Below, piece after piece: positions 15,501 to 35,700 of a stretch of 64,000 nucleotides of DNA. Each line of letters opens with the position of its first letter. The stretch's first letter is position 1. The DNA lies in the NCBI GenBank assembly GCA_035582835.1, contig JAYKAV010001798.1:649740-713739 (forward strand), read 5' to 3'. Position numbers and translations under genes: made by a program. Origin of the DNA: Phoebastria nigripes (taxonomy: Eukaryota; Chordata; Aves; Procellariiformes; Diomedeidae). Under the pieces are notes generated by a model. It did not search any database, was not told the DNA's origin, and saw only the letters and a program-made list of their open reading frames with translations.

Positions 15501-17659
15501 ACCTAGGAATTACCTATTGATTAATATTCCCTGTGCTAATAAACATTTGCTTTTTGTTCTTTCAGTGCAGTAGTGGATATACTGCAGCCTGTTTTAACCT
15601 CTTCGAATACTCACTCTAGAAACAAACTATGAACTCTTAATTTCAGCTCCTGAATTTATCTTAAAAAAAAAACCTCTTAAAAATATTAAAGTACATTTAT
15701 AGTGAGTGTATCTCTTGCAGTTTGGTTGACAGATTGCAATCCTTTGCATAATGGATACAGTGGATATTTTGAATTATGCTTCACTTATTTTACAAGGGTT
15801 GCAGGCCTAGGACTCCACAAAGGGACAGAGAGAAAATGCCTTCTTTCTACCTCAGTACATGACCAAGCACCACCAGCAGACCTGTTAAATCTTATGCATT
15901 CAGTAAGAGACTTGGAAACTTCTCCACCAAGGTGCCTGCAGTTGCAGAACAGAATCACAGCTTCTATCCTGTTCCAGGTTCCCATCTGCCGGATCCATCT
16001 GGACCCTGATCCATCACGCACTGATTATTTGTATCTGGTACATGAAAACAGAATGGGAGCAAATGCAAAGTACTATACTGCAGCTAAAGAAGGTGCCAAC
16101 AAGTGAGCCACCACAGTTAAAGGATCATATACGCTGGCACTAATACACTTGTCCTATCTATTGACCCATCCATCCTCTATATGGGGTCACTTACAGAGAC
16201 AGGGCTGAGCGGTCTCTTGCACAATGGAAATACTGAACAAAATTTGTATTAGAAGCAGTAGTTTAAACAATACTTTAAGTTGGCATAAACTGGTACTGTT
16301 GCCAAAAAACGCAAGCCTGCCCTCTTGCCAGTTTTCTTGTTCCTGTCCTTGTGTTATCCCCTCCTTTGAGGATTTGTGAGGTTGCCTGATGAATCAGGAT
16401 ATGGAATATATCTGGATTAAAAACCCTCTGTTTCTTGTCCGGTTAATTTCAACCTAATTAAATTCTGAATATAATTCAGCACATAATTCACAACATGACA
16501 ATGCAAATGCTTATGCTGACCAAGGAAGCAAGAAATATATAGGTAGGAGCAGGAAGAAGGATTGCTTCTTTTAGCGGCAGTTCTGTCTTATTCTAGCTTA
16601 AAGTGATCACAGTCTATGTGCTGTTTCAAAGCTCATCAAGATGATTTAAGAAGACAGTGCCCCCATGAGCAGTAGACCAGCCCTCCTCATCACCCCTGAC
16701 CACATCTCCCCACTCCCTTTCTTGCGTAAGAATTACTGAATATGCAGGTAAGGCTGATCAATTCAGTGATCCCCCTGAAAACTAACTTTCTTGTAAGGCT
16801 GATTTTTGGGTGGACCACTGAGCTGAACTGACTCACTGCACGGTTGCACGACTGCACCAACACAAGACAGGGAGTGAGAGCTCATACAGGTGAAAGAGTT
16901 CCCTTTGGGAGGCAGCGGAGCCATAGATCATCATCTTCTTCCAAGCATGAAACTGCACTCTTACTATCACCTTTTACTGTCAGTTGGAAGCAAAGGCTAA
17001 AAGTCCAAGCTTTTCAGCATTTTCAGACAAGCATTACATACAATTGTTGTACATAAACCCATCAGAAGCAGGTGCCAATTGTTCCCTCTCATACAGAAAG
17101 TTCTCATACAGTTTTTTACTAAGCAAGTATCTAATACTTAACTGAAAACATTTTAAATATATGAAACAATATAAAATGGCTTTTGGAATGCTACAGTTAA
17201 CTTGTAAATAAAAAAGTACTAGACAGTAATTTTGGGGGTGTTTCTCAAATACATTTTTTCTCTTGTGCCGTTTTATGTTTAAATGTAAAGGCTCTTAAAA
17301 AGCAGTGATGCTTTAGCACATACACACCAACATGTTCCTTTTAGGTTTGTCAGAAAACATTTCTCAGGTTTGATAGCACAACTGTAATATTTCGTACACG
17401 TTGCCTGAAGACTTAGCGGTTTGAGCAGAAAAAACAATTATCAGTCCTTTTCCACATCTTCAGGACTTCACCAGAGACCAAATAGGGATCTCTGCAGCTA
17501 CGAGGATTACAGTCCTTGGGTCAGCCATTGACTGATGACAATTACCAGTAAAACAGAAATCTGCATGCTGAAACCAAAACAATACAGACATTAGAATCAC
17601 TGTATCTAACAAGCATTTTGGAATACTTTGCAAGGCACTGCTGTTGTACGGCACTGTCT
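9501..17659. other. Intergenic DNA, middle part
   Basis: No gene or dispersed repeat is recognisable here. A 10-bp tandem pair (CTATAGCCCA twice, around 11506-11525) and several single-N positions are the only local features noted. The open frame at 15702-16106 (+) of 134 codons shows no conserved domain, splice framing or coding bias that I can detect. Confidence 0.6.
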
Positions 17660-18633
17660 GTTCCCCAGGGCTCAGTATTGGGGCCAGTTCTGTTTAGTAT
17701 CTTTTTCAATGATCTGGACAAGGGGATCGAGTACACCCTCAAGTCAGTTTGCAGACAACACCAAGTTGGGCAGGAGTGTTGATCTGCTTGAGGGTAGGAA
17801 GGCTCTGCAGCGGGATCTGGACAGGCTGGATCGATGGGCTGAGGCCAACTGCATGAGGTTCAACAAGGCCAAGTGCCGGGTCCTGCACTTGGGTCACAAC
17901 AACCCCATGCAACGCTACAGGCTGGGGGAAGAGTGGCTGGGAAGCTGCCTGGCAGAAAAGGACCTGGGGGTGTTGGTCGACAGCTGGCTGAATATGAGCC
18001 AGCNGTGTGCCCAGGTGGCCAAGAAGGCCAACAGCATCCTGGCCTGTATCAGAAATAGTGTGGCCAGCAGGAGTAGGGAAGTGATTGTCCCCCTGTACTC
18101 GGCACTGGTGAGGCCGCACCTTGACTACTGTGTTCAGTTTTGGGCCCCTCACTACAAGAAGGACATTGAGGTGCTGGAGCGTGTCCAGAGAAGGGCAAGG
18201 AAGCTGGTGAAGGGTCTGGAGAGCAAGTCTTATGAGGAGCAGCTGAGAACTGGGGTTGTTCAGCCTGGAGAAGAGGAGGCTGAAGAGAGACCTTATCGTT
18301 CTCTACAACTACCTGAAAGGAGGTTGTAGCAAGGTGGGTGTTGGTCTCTTCTGCCAAGTAACAAGCGATAGGACGAGAGGAAATGGCCTCAAGTTGCACC
18401 AGGGGAGGTTTGGATTGGATATTAGGAAAAATTTCTTCACCAAAAGGGTTGTCAAATATTGGAACAGGCTGCCCAGGGAAGTGGTTGAGTCACCATCCCT
18501 GGAGGTATTTAAAAGACATGTAGACGTGGCGCTTAGGGACATGTTTTAGTGGTGGACTTGGCAGTGTTAGGTTAACGGTTGGACCTGATGATCTTAAGGG
18601 TCTTTTCGAACCTAAATGATTCTATGATTCTAT
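17660..18633 (+). mobile_element. CR1 LINE, 5'-truncated 3' fragment
   Basis: This is the 3' end of a chicken-repeat-1 type non-LTR retrotransposon, sense to both genes. Translation gives the C-terminal part of the reverse-transcriptase ORF in pieces: QGSVLGP, then the catalytic-box region FADNTKLG, then [34 protein letters not shown] and [21 protein letters not shown]. After a frame change come [19 protein letters not shown] and the end of the ORF at TAG 18547-18549. The 3' UTR ends in the CR1 tail of repeated GATTCTAT units at 18618-18633. At least two frameshifts break the ORF (near 17740 and 18255), and one N lies at 18004. Full-length CR1 is about 4.5 kb, so this is a dead, truncated copy. 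CR1 insertions normally leave no long target-site duplication, and none is seen. Confidence 0.95.
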
Positions 18634-21199
18634 CTTTAGTTAGGAAGCCATGTAAGACAGAAATATTCTAAATCTTCACCCTTTCTTTCTCGTGAGTTTT
18701 CTTATTCTCCTTTCAATAGACATAAACCCCTAGCTTTTAAAGTAATCAGCAAAGAGCTAAACATGTTCCTTATGGTCTGTAATCTCTGTAACAAAATCTG
18801 CCCTCAAAATGCTTCCTCAAAGTCCATAAAATTCTTCATAATTGACCAAACATTATTTTAATACATGGCTTCCCTAGTAAATAAAGCTGTCATAACAACT
18901 GGCTCTATTCAAAGCACGGGGACCCAGCACACAAGCTGACAACCATTCATATCTTGGCCCTAAATGAGGGCACTGGACTCATTATCTCCAATGCTTATAT
19001 CGTAGTTCCCCTGTGATTTCCATCCTTATTGGCTCAGCTCTTGGAAGGAAACTGGATGTCAACCTACTGGACAGATGATTTACAGTAAGATCTTCCCATG
19101 AAATTTCAGAAGCACTCCTTCGGTAACATACAGGCTCTACACTGTTGGGGGGTTTAGGCAGGGGTTGCCTTGTGACTAGCATGTAGATGTAGAGTACCAG
19201 CTGTGCCAAGCTATAAAATGAGTGAACAGAGCAGCAGTTGTTTGAACCTGAGAACAGAAATTGAGGATTCAAACTACATGAAAAAAAACCAAACCAAACC
19301 AAACCAAGAAGTTTAATCTAGTCATATTAAAGCAGGAATGAAAGACATGGAACTGAGTGTCTTTTTGACAGGTCTTTTCCTCCAGTAGTTTGATGTTTCA
19401 GCAGCAATTCTATATGCTAAACTAAAACATATTTTACGTGTAAAGTCATCTCGTGTACAGCATATGAAAATAGACATTAATATGAAAAAACCAGATAACT
19501 GCAGTGCTCAGCGCTCTTTACATACAGATACCCATTGTCTTCATGATATTGCAAGTCTATTTCTGCCAAATGGACTGTGAAAATCAATAGCAAACTCCAT
19601 TTGCTAAATAACACTTACAAGCTCTGACTTGGCTAAGGAAATTTGAACTCTGGTGGTTTGTGCAAAACTACCAGCAAGAACTCCATGGAAATTCTTACTC
19701 TTCCCATGTGGTCATGAGCAGGCAGCTTTGAAAGACCAAAGTCATTTTGACATCAGAATTTCTGAACTTGCACCTGTGTATAAAAAAAATTGAGATTTAA
19801 CCAACAGGCAAAAGGTTTTTCCCTAAATAAATTACTAGAAGTAATTAATTATACTTAGTAACTGTGCTGCTGAAGACGCAGTCTTTTGAATAAACCAACC
19901 CAATCTGTTCATTAAAAAAAACTTGTGTGTTTTTTTTCAGGAATCAATGTGCTTGGTGATGTCACTTCTAACTCTCTCACAAAGCTGTTATAAGGCTAAA
20001 ATCAGGTGTACCCTCTTAATATTTTCAGTATTGTTTATCAGTTGGGTAATGAAATAGCCTGCAGGTTCTCACAGTGACTAGAAAAAGGCCCTGGTGCAGA
20101 TCAAGTCATTTCAGCAAAGTAAGTGTTTTGGTCTAACAGTCAGGCCTGGCATTCACCTATAGCTTTAGCGGAATTCCTCATGCCAGGGTATTCCTTAAAA
20201 AGTCCAAATATAGATACCTATAAGGCAACAAGTCATCTTGGCACAAATCATTTTCCATTTGGGAAACTGGTTAAAGCAATTCTGGGCAGCATTAGCTGCC
20301 CCTTCATTAGGGGGCTGGGATGACTGTACCTTTACTAATGCAGCTACAACCGCTCCGTTGTAGACAAAGAAATAGAGGTGCTCAAATAAACTATTCAGTC
20401 AAGAACATAAGGCTGCTTTCAAGGCCTTAGCATGGTGGCATGATAGCCTGGGCAGGCGCTCTCAGATTCTCCATGAGGAAGGGATCAGGATTAACTTTGG
20501 AAGGCTGTTGTCCTGACTGATGCACCAGGACCAGAGGAATAGAGAACAGACAGGAAAAGTTAGCTGGGGATAACCTCCTTCCCGTCTGCTGGCTCTCTGT
20601 CCTCTGAGGTCAGAGGTGGCCCCTGGTTTCCACAACCATCTCTGCTTTCTGCACGCTGATGCTATGGCCTTGTTCCACTCTGCCTGAAAGGTACATCTAG
20701 AAATCCAGTCCNTTCATTTCCAGATTAATTTTTAATTAATATTTTTTGAATCAGGTAAAAATTTTCTAAAACAGACATGGCTTCAGTTAGTGCCATATTC
20801 TGCTTTTAAATACTGGTGTACCACCTCTGAGTGCAAAAACTTGCCCTATTATGTTGTTGTTGCTTACCAGTTAGCCAGAGTCAACCAGAGCTTTTCTTGG
20901 CCCTGAACGAAGCATGAGGAAATTACCCCTTAGCACTCTGGGAGGCAAAAAGGCCAAAGAACACAAGACAAAAAAATAACAATTTTACAAAAATTTCTAA
21001 CAATTTAATAAAATAACAAAACACAAAAGTNACTGTTTAGTTATAAGTGAAGGTGCAGTATTTTTTTTAATACCTTGTACTCCTAGTGCACGTACAATGG
21101 GGAAGAAGTGCGGGATGGCTGTATTTTAAAGGCAGACGATGAAGGCGACAGGGAAGGGGCACCCGAGCAGAAAGGGCACCATGAAAACACACAGGTGAA
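18634..21199. other. Intergenic DNA upstream of the ARFGEF1 CpG island
   Basis: No gene is recognised. A short (AAACC)4 microsatellite lies at 19286-19305. The stretch at 20940-21070 is strongly A/T-rich, with many A runs, immediately before GC content rises sharply into the CpG island. Confidence 0.6.
19286..19305. repeat. (AAACC)4 microsatellite
   Basis: Four exact tandem copies of AAACC follow a run of A residues. This is simple sequence with no function inferred. Confidence 0.9.
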
Positions 21200-21894
21200 G
21201 CGTTCATCCAACGCCCCAGAGCGGCGGGCAGCAAGGATGACAGCAGGCGGGCTGAGGGCAGGCAGCTACAGAAGCCGCGCCGGACGCTCCTCAAGGGAAG
21301 CGCTGCTCCCGCACGGTGGAGGCGAGGCCCTGCGCTCCCCGCCGGAGGAAGGCGGAGAGGGGGCTGAGGGAGCGCCCCGGGGCGGGCACCGCGCTCCCCT
21401 TCTCCCCGGGAAGGGGCGCGGGGAGCCCGGTCACGTCTTGCACCCTAACGCGCTTCTTCCTCCCTCGGCTCCGGAAGGCTGCTCTCCGCTCGCTCCTCCC
21501 GTGAGGCAGAGCCCCGGGGCCTTCTCGTCAGGGGAGGCCGCGGCCGGGAAAGGGACAGCAGCTCCTCTCCGAGGGAGCCTCTTGCCCCACCCCCGGTGGA
21601 GCCCCCCCTCAGGGGCAGGTGGCGCTGCCCGGGGGAGCCTTCCTCCCCCTCCTAGCGCTGGTGGCCCGGAAGGGAAGCCCTGCCCCTCCTCCTCCTCCTC
21701 AGCCAGCTCCCAGGTGGCAGCGGCCATCTCCGTACCTCCCTCTCCGCTGCCTCCCGCGGGTCTACTCTACCTGTAGCGCGCCCGCGGGGCGGGCAGAAGG
21801 CGAGCGCGCCCCCCACCCGCCTCCTTCCCTCCGCCCGCCCGGCCGGGGCACGGCCGCCGCTTCCTCCCGCTCCGCAGCCGTGCGGCTGCGGCCC

Positions 21895-29504
<7,610 letters not shown>

Positions 29505-29705
29505 TTAGGACGCTGAGAAAATTCCAAAGGACTGGAAGACATCTGCTGCTGTGCCAACATCATTACAAGGATGAATAGGACGACCTAGGTAATTACTAGT
29601 GTATTGGCCTAATGTCAATCCCAGGCAAGGTAGTGGAGTAGCTGATACATGATGTGAGTGAGACCAAAAATGCCAGTCAGCAAGGATTTGAGAAAGATAT
29701 TTCTT
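29505..29705 (+). mobile_element. Decayed LINE reverse-transcriptase fragment (CR1-like)
   Basis: Stretches around ACTGGAAGACATCTGCTGCTG, CCTAGGTAATTACTA and GGCCTAATGTCAATCCCAGG resemble the LINE RT region encoding the W-K ... NYRP(V/I)SL ... PGK block. Stops and frameshifts interrupt the frame throughout. I assign it to an old CR1 or related clade by similarity of word order only. It lies just before an A19 tract at 29711-29729. Boundaries are approximate. Confidence 0.5.
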
Positions 29706-29710
29706 TTATT

Positions 29711-29729
29711 AAAAAAAAAAAAAAAAAAA
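29711..29729 (+). repeat. Poly(A)19 tract
   Basis: An uninterrupted A run sits directly downstream of the LINE-like fragment. It may be simple sequence or a retroposed tail; nothing further distinguishes these. Confidence 0.75.
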
Positions 29730-32700
29730 GAGGCAAGCCCTCTACCAGTTCAAGTTTTTGGGATAGATTATAAGGCATTTTCCCCACATTTTAGTCTTCT
29801 GTAACTCCTGTGTTTTTCAGTGTTTTTCAGTTCTTAGTTTTAAGTGATTAGAAGTAAAACCTGCCAAACTGGTAGGAAAAGGCTTGATAAAATTTCATTT
29901 GAATTGACAAACATTGACAAATGTTGTTAGCTTTTTTCCCCCATTTTTCACGTTGCTTCTTTCCACTGTAACCATAGTCTTAGCTTTAGGTATTCTTCTT
30001 GGTGCTGGGGATTTTCCTTGGGTTTCTTTGGGGGTTTCTGGGTTTGATTTTGTTTGTTGTTTTTCTTTAATTTGAAGTTCTACATTTTGGTTTTCAGTGT
30101 GGACATATTAGTAGATGATGAGGTTTTGGTTGGGAAAGCAGGAGCTCTTAAAGGAACTTCCAAGTCTTGAGGAATCTGAGCTCTTAGGATGATGTTGTAG
30201 TCAAGAACAGCTTTGAAGCTTGGGTAGGGAATGTGGAGGTTATACTAACTCTGTACCTGATACAACTTTTATGTAATCCCTGGTTTCAGCAGTGCGTGGG
30301 CTTTATTAGTGAGACGTGCTTGAGGAGCCATATGAATTAGAGAATGAAAAAAATAGCACAAGAATCAAGATCAAGTCTGTTGCTTCTGTTTAGACACAGG
30401 TAGGAAAACAGTGGGCTGGTTTTATTCTCTGATGTTGCAAATCTTCGTATCACACATTCTTTTCCAAAAATGTGTTTTAATTCAAGCAAAAATTGTTTCG
30501 GAGATATCTTATATCTGGCTGTGCTTTTCAGGAGTTTGTAAAAGGCAGTCACACTGGATGCTTCCTCTTAAACTGCAAAAAGGATGATTCTGTTTTGGAA
30601 ATTCCTTTCTCTTTAATAAAAAAGTCACACTTGATTTTATGGGAATTTAAGTGAAACTATGTTTGTACTTTTAAACATTATACCAAGAAGCTTGTGTACT
30701 TGGTGTGTTGTGGAAGTGCTGTTTGTGTGTGTGAAACCCAAAAATGACAAATAGAGCTTTCATTTTGAGACAGAATTTCAATTCCTCCACTTTGGTCACC
30801 TGCCCACTGATTTTTTTGCCTCTTCAGGAATGGCAAATTGCCAAAACTTCCTGAACTGAGTGATCATTGCTGCATTCTGACGGTGCTTATTTTCTGAAGC
30901 AGCTACTTGTAGCTTTTCTCTAAGCTGTGATCACATGTACTTGTGCTAGTGAAGGATCCCAAAGCAGTAATGTATTTGGTTGCAATGTTTGATTAGATTC
31001 CCAAAATATCTTTCTGCTCAGCTGTTTTAATCTTTTTTTTTTTTCCCTCCTGTGATTTTTTTGAGCTTGAACAAAGAAAAATTTTTCAGTAACATCTCAG
31101 GTAGATTTTAAAATAAAAAGACAAACCCAATCCGGAAAAGCAGATTTACACTTGACCAAAGTAGTGGACAGTGGCCTCTGTGTCTAATTTGATAAACTCA
31201 CATGGCCACCTGTTTCACTGGCTCAGGTTCTGTTTTTTGCAGGTATGTTGTTCTTGTTCTGTTCTAATATTATTTAATTTTTCTGCTAAACAGATTTCAT
31301 TCTAATTGTATTATCTAACTAGCTGTTTTGTCATGCTTGGGTGGGTTTTCTTTGTCTTTTATCCCAGCTTTTTGTTTTAGAATTGTATACACACTCTTAA
31401 CAGCTTAACTAAATTTTACGAAAACCAAGAGAGTCTTTTATTAAGACATCTAGGGCATGATTGCTGTGGGCTTTTTTTTTTTTTTTTNTAATTGTTGATT
31501 TCAGTTCAGAATGTTTTACTTCTGTTCCACCACCCCCCACCCCCAACATTGCTGGTACTCTGTGTATCATGTGGTAAGAGATTACATGGTTATTGATGTT
31601 ATGCTATTTAACATTTGTTTTTGTTCAAATGGGTAATGTCTGTTGTCCAGTGCTCATCAATCTTTTTTTCATTTCATTTATTTCTTGTGTCAGGAAAAAA
31701 AAAAAAAAAGATATTTTTAAGATAATTGAAAATACCCACCCTTGACATAAATGGGTTTATTCAAGCCCTCTTTTGCGTCTGTTCTTAAACACAGAGGTAG
31801 ATAAATTTAAAAAAGATGACCCATTAATAATACAAATTCTGCACTCACTGTCTTTAGCACTTGCTGTTTTAATAATCGTAACAGGCTTTGTAATGTTATT
31901 CCTTCTTTTCATTTAGAAATAAAAGTATAATTACGGTTGTAAGTATTTCATGTCAAGAGATTTTAGCCAGTGCTGGATATGGGGTGTGTTTTACTGCTTT
32001 GTGTTTTTACCTGACATAAATGTGGGACTCTTGAGCATCAGTTTGCATTGCAGTTAGTTGTCAGGAATGTTTGAATGACCAACATGCTTAAACATTGTAA
32101 TGCGCAGCTTTGCAGTTTGAGAGAAGCTGGGGAGAAGATATTTTTAGACTTTCAAATTGAGATAAAAATGTTGGGGTTTACTAAAGATGTTAAATAGTGT
32201 TTTATACTATAGGGGTCAGCTGTCCAGTTGAATAGTACAAGGTATGCGTAGAAAGTTTCAAATCTGTAAATTAAACGTTAGTGTGGCACTGGTTTGATTT
32301 CTTTGGTCGCCTCCCATCATATTTTAATATTAAAACTGTGCTACATATTAACACAGATACACTTGCACAAAACAGTGTACTTTTAATGCAGGTGATAAGC
32401 ATAAACTAATGGGAATGCCCTTTCAAATGAAGATGTTTTTTGCAAAGGCGTGGTTCTGTTGTGTGTAACACACCTGTGCATGCCTGGCAAGCAACCTGGC
32501 AGGTTGTAACAGTGTGTATAAAGGTCTGAGTGGTACTATTGCATGGACTGAGAGTGCAGCAGCTGGCATAAAATCACAGGGTTTTTTCTGCAAGTCAAGA
32601 AAGCTGGAAAATGCAGAGTCTTAACTCAGCTTGCTTCGTTTGGCTAATGGACTGTGACGTCTGCAAGAATGTCATACTGAATCTTGTGCAGTGTATGGGA

Positions 32701-35700
32701 AAGTGGATAGGAATAAATTAACCTCTGTTTTCATTATCCTGAAATGGAAACACAACTTTTTAATGGCTGTAAGTAAAATTGCTAGAATAGGACAGCTGCA
32801 TTTGCATGAAAGTTTGAAAGCTGGATAAAGACTGCCTAAGTGCCTGAGAAGTATGATTAAAATTTTCTTCACCTGCAGTGAAATGAAACACTTAGATGTT
32901 TTCCACTTGTGATTTAAGACATGACACTATTCTGTGTGATTATGTGTGCATAATTATGCATATAAATAGATCTCGAATGCTTAGAAATTTTGCTGTGAAG
33001 AGAAATAGTTTTCTTCTTTGGAATTGTCTCTAACGCTGTGGGGAAAATAGACTGTGATGGTTAGTGATGTTTGGAGGAGCCTTAGGTTTGTGTCTTAGAT
33101 GCAGAAAGAAAGAGAAGAGGGGAGAAGTTTGACCTCCATCCCTGAGTCTTAACGTTGTATTCTTAATCTCAAGCTCCTTTCTGAAACTGGACCAGAGGGA
33201 GGGGTGGGTCAGGGTGAAATACTCTCACAAGGAAAGGAAGGGTTTTACATTTCTTTTTTAAAGAACAGTAAAGTGTAATTTTGAGGACCTTTTAAAACAA
33301 AGTTAGTAGAAGAATCTCTATTTATTGCCAGTATCTATAAAACTTAAAGGGTATGTGTAACTTTAGAGGTTTATCTTCGTATACAGCTTGTACCTGTGGC
33401 AGTACATGCACAAATGATTCATAACTCTAACTTATGTAAAAGATTTCTACTTCTGTGGAGGTAGAAATGGCCAAAATAGTTTTAAATACCAATGACTTAA
33501 ATAAAATTAATAATAATAATAATAAAGCCTTGAATAGCACAGAATAGATGTATTAGATGTAATCTAATAGATGCCTGATGAGCACTAGCTGGTGGTTGAA
33601 GATATTTGCATTTGATCACAAATAGATTGCCTAGAAATAGCCACAGAGTTATGCACTGGCTTCTGAAATATGAAGAAACTTCCATTATTTTGATAACAAC
33701 AAATAGTTAGAAAGACAAAGTATCCTTTTATAACAGAGAAGGTGATTTTGAAAGTTCTTTGACTGTTGTAGTTTATAACAGCATATATTTAATCACGTGT
33801 CCTAAAATACTCTTAAAGAACAAGTAGGACGGGCACAATCTCAGTGTGGTAGAAAGTGTAAGTAATTACTGTTAAATAAAAATTGTATATGTGTATAAAA
33901 ACCATTTGTGTAGTCAATGCAAGTACACTTTTTCATAATAGTTTATTATGAACTCATGGATCCAGTAAATACTGAACTGAATACCTTAATTGTCTTATTC
34001 TTCACAGCTTTGGTAAGCAATGGTAAAAGAAGCACTTCTTGTAACACAGCGTGCAACACGGGTGGAGTTAACAATATTGTGTAGTGGTGACCTTTTTAAG
34101 TAGTCTTCCACTTGTCTTCTCATCAGCATCTGAGAAAAGAAAGAGTAGTTGTCATATGAGTAGTTGTCTTAAGTTAAGCAGTCTGAACTTTCAAAAATAT
34201 TTCTTTTGGATGTAAATAAAAGATAAGAGACAGAAAATAAAGGTTTCATTGTATTAATAATCTAATGCATATGTGCTGTACTGAAGGAGGCCACACTGGA
34301 GCTTTCAGAGTACTGTCATACTTTACTGTCATATTCCTACTTTCTGTATTCATTCAAACATCTTAGTCTGAGCTGCTTCCTGTATCAGAATCTAATGAAG
34401 AAATCAGGACTTTAATAACAGTGTGATCACTTTGAAAGCTTCATTTGAAAGATCTCACATCAGGACTTCTATTTAAAGTTTGAGCTTTCTATTACAAATA
34501 AAGATTTTTGTTTGAGTGAAAATTACAAAGTCGATATGGTTGTAACCTTTTTGGGGGCATACCATAGGCATAAAAATAAACTTAAGTCCATATTTTTTTG
34601 TTATCCAGTATTTTTATTTCTCTGTCAAATGTAGCTTGATGAATTTTATAGACAATCATTAAATTGTAGTCTCCTGGCTATCTTCTTGTATCTGGAAAAG
34701 ATGATGATTTTCTTATGATTCAGAGCTATGGCAAGAGGGAAGTGGCATAATGCTTTTTTAATTAGAAGGTTACCAGTAGTATAATTCATGTATAGACTTA
34801 GATGTGACCTTTAAAGTTTTAGTGCTTGAAATGGGTAAGAATCTTGCAGTGTCATGTGTTTTGCCTCTTGTTTTTTCATCCCTACTTGCAAATTGCTTTT
34901 GAAGTCACTGTAGTGAGCAGGCTGCTTAATGGGAATATGGTTTGTTTTGGTTTTTTTTTTTTGGCCATTTCTCAAGGTATCATGAACTTACAAGGATCTT
35001 GCATTTAAGTCTGAAATAAAGCTTAGTAATTAAATAATAAATTAAATAAAATTAAATAATTTTAAAATTACCTTTTAAACTACCCATTTCCAAAAGGACA
35101 AAAAATAATTGCAGTCAGATATCTACAGCAAGGATGGAGGTTAAAAATAAAATGTAGATTTTCCCATATTACAAAGGAATCTTTTAATTTGATTCTAGCT
35201 GTTCTTAGAACTTCACAGTGCCCAAGAGCTTATTGTCCTTGGTTGTATCTAGTCTTTGACAATTCACAGTACTGATTGCTTAACAGAAAGGTATATGAAA
35301 CCTTCTTGTAGACATTGAAAATTTTATAGCAAATAATTGCCCCTGTCATCAGGATGATAATCAAAAAGCATGAAGGTTCCCTTTTTGCAGGATGTGGGAA
35401 GGGTTACTACATACATAGTTCGATCAGTTTTAACTCTGGATTTTATTTAAAAAAAAAAAAAAAAAAGATTCTAGCAGTCAAAATAAGTACCTACTTGGAG
35501 ATAAATATGCTCACAGGCCTGGCTGAGAATAATCATCATTATATGCCAGGATTTATTTTATTCCATGAATCTGTATGTGTATCGCACCTGTTTAATATAT
35601 TGTACGCTTGTGCTTCATGGAGGAGACAGCAGAGGTGTCACTGCTTTTCTTACCTTGAGTAAAGTGTTGAACTTGAGTGGCTTCGATGTATGTAATAGTA

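Noticed and set aside
15702..16106. 134-codon intergenic open frame (+)
   Set aside because: No recognisable domain, and the start is arbitrary in AT-rich DNA. Considered as a retroelement remnant, but no LINE or LTR homology was visible.
21108..21776. 222-codon open frame upstream of ARFGEF1 (+)
   Set aside because: It lies in the CpG island, is Gly/Pro/Ser/Arg-rich and overlaps other long frames on both strands. GC-rich composition explains the lack of stops.
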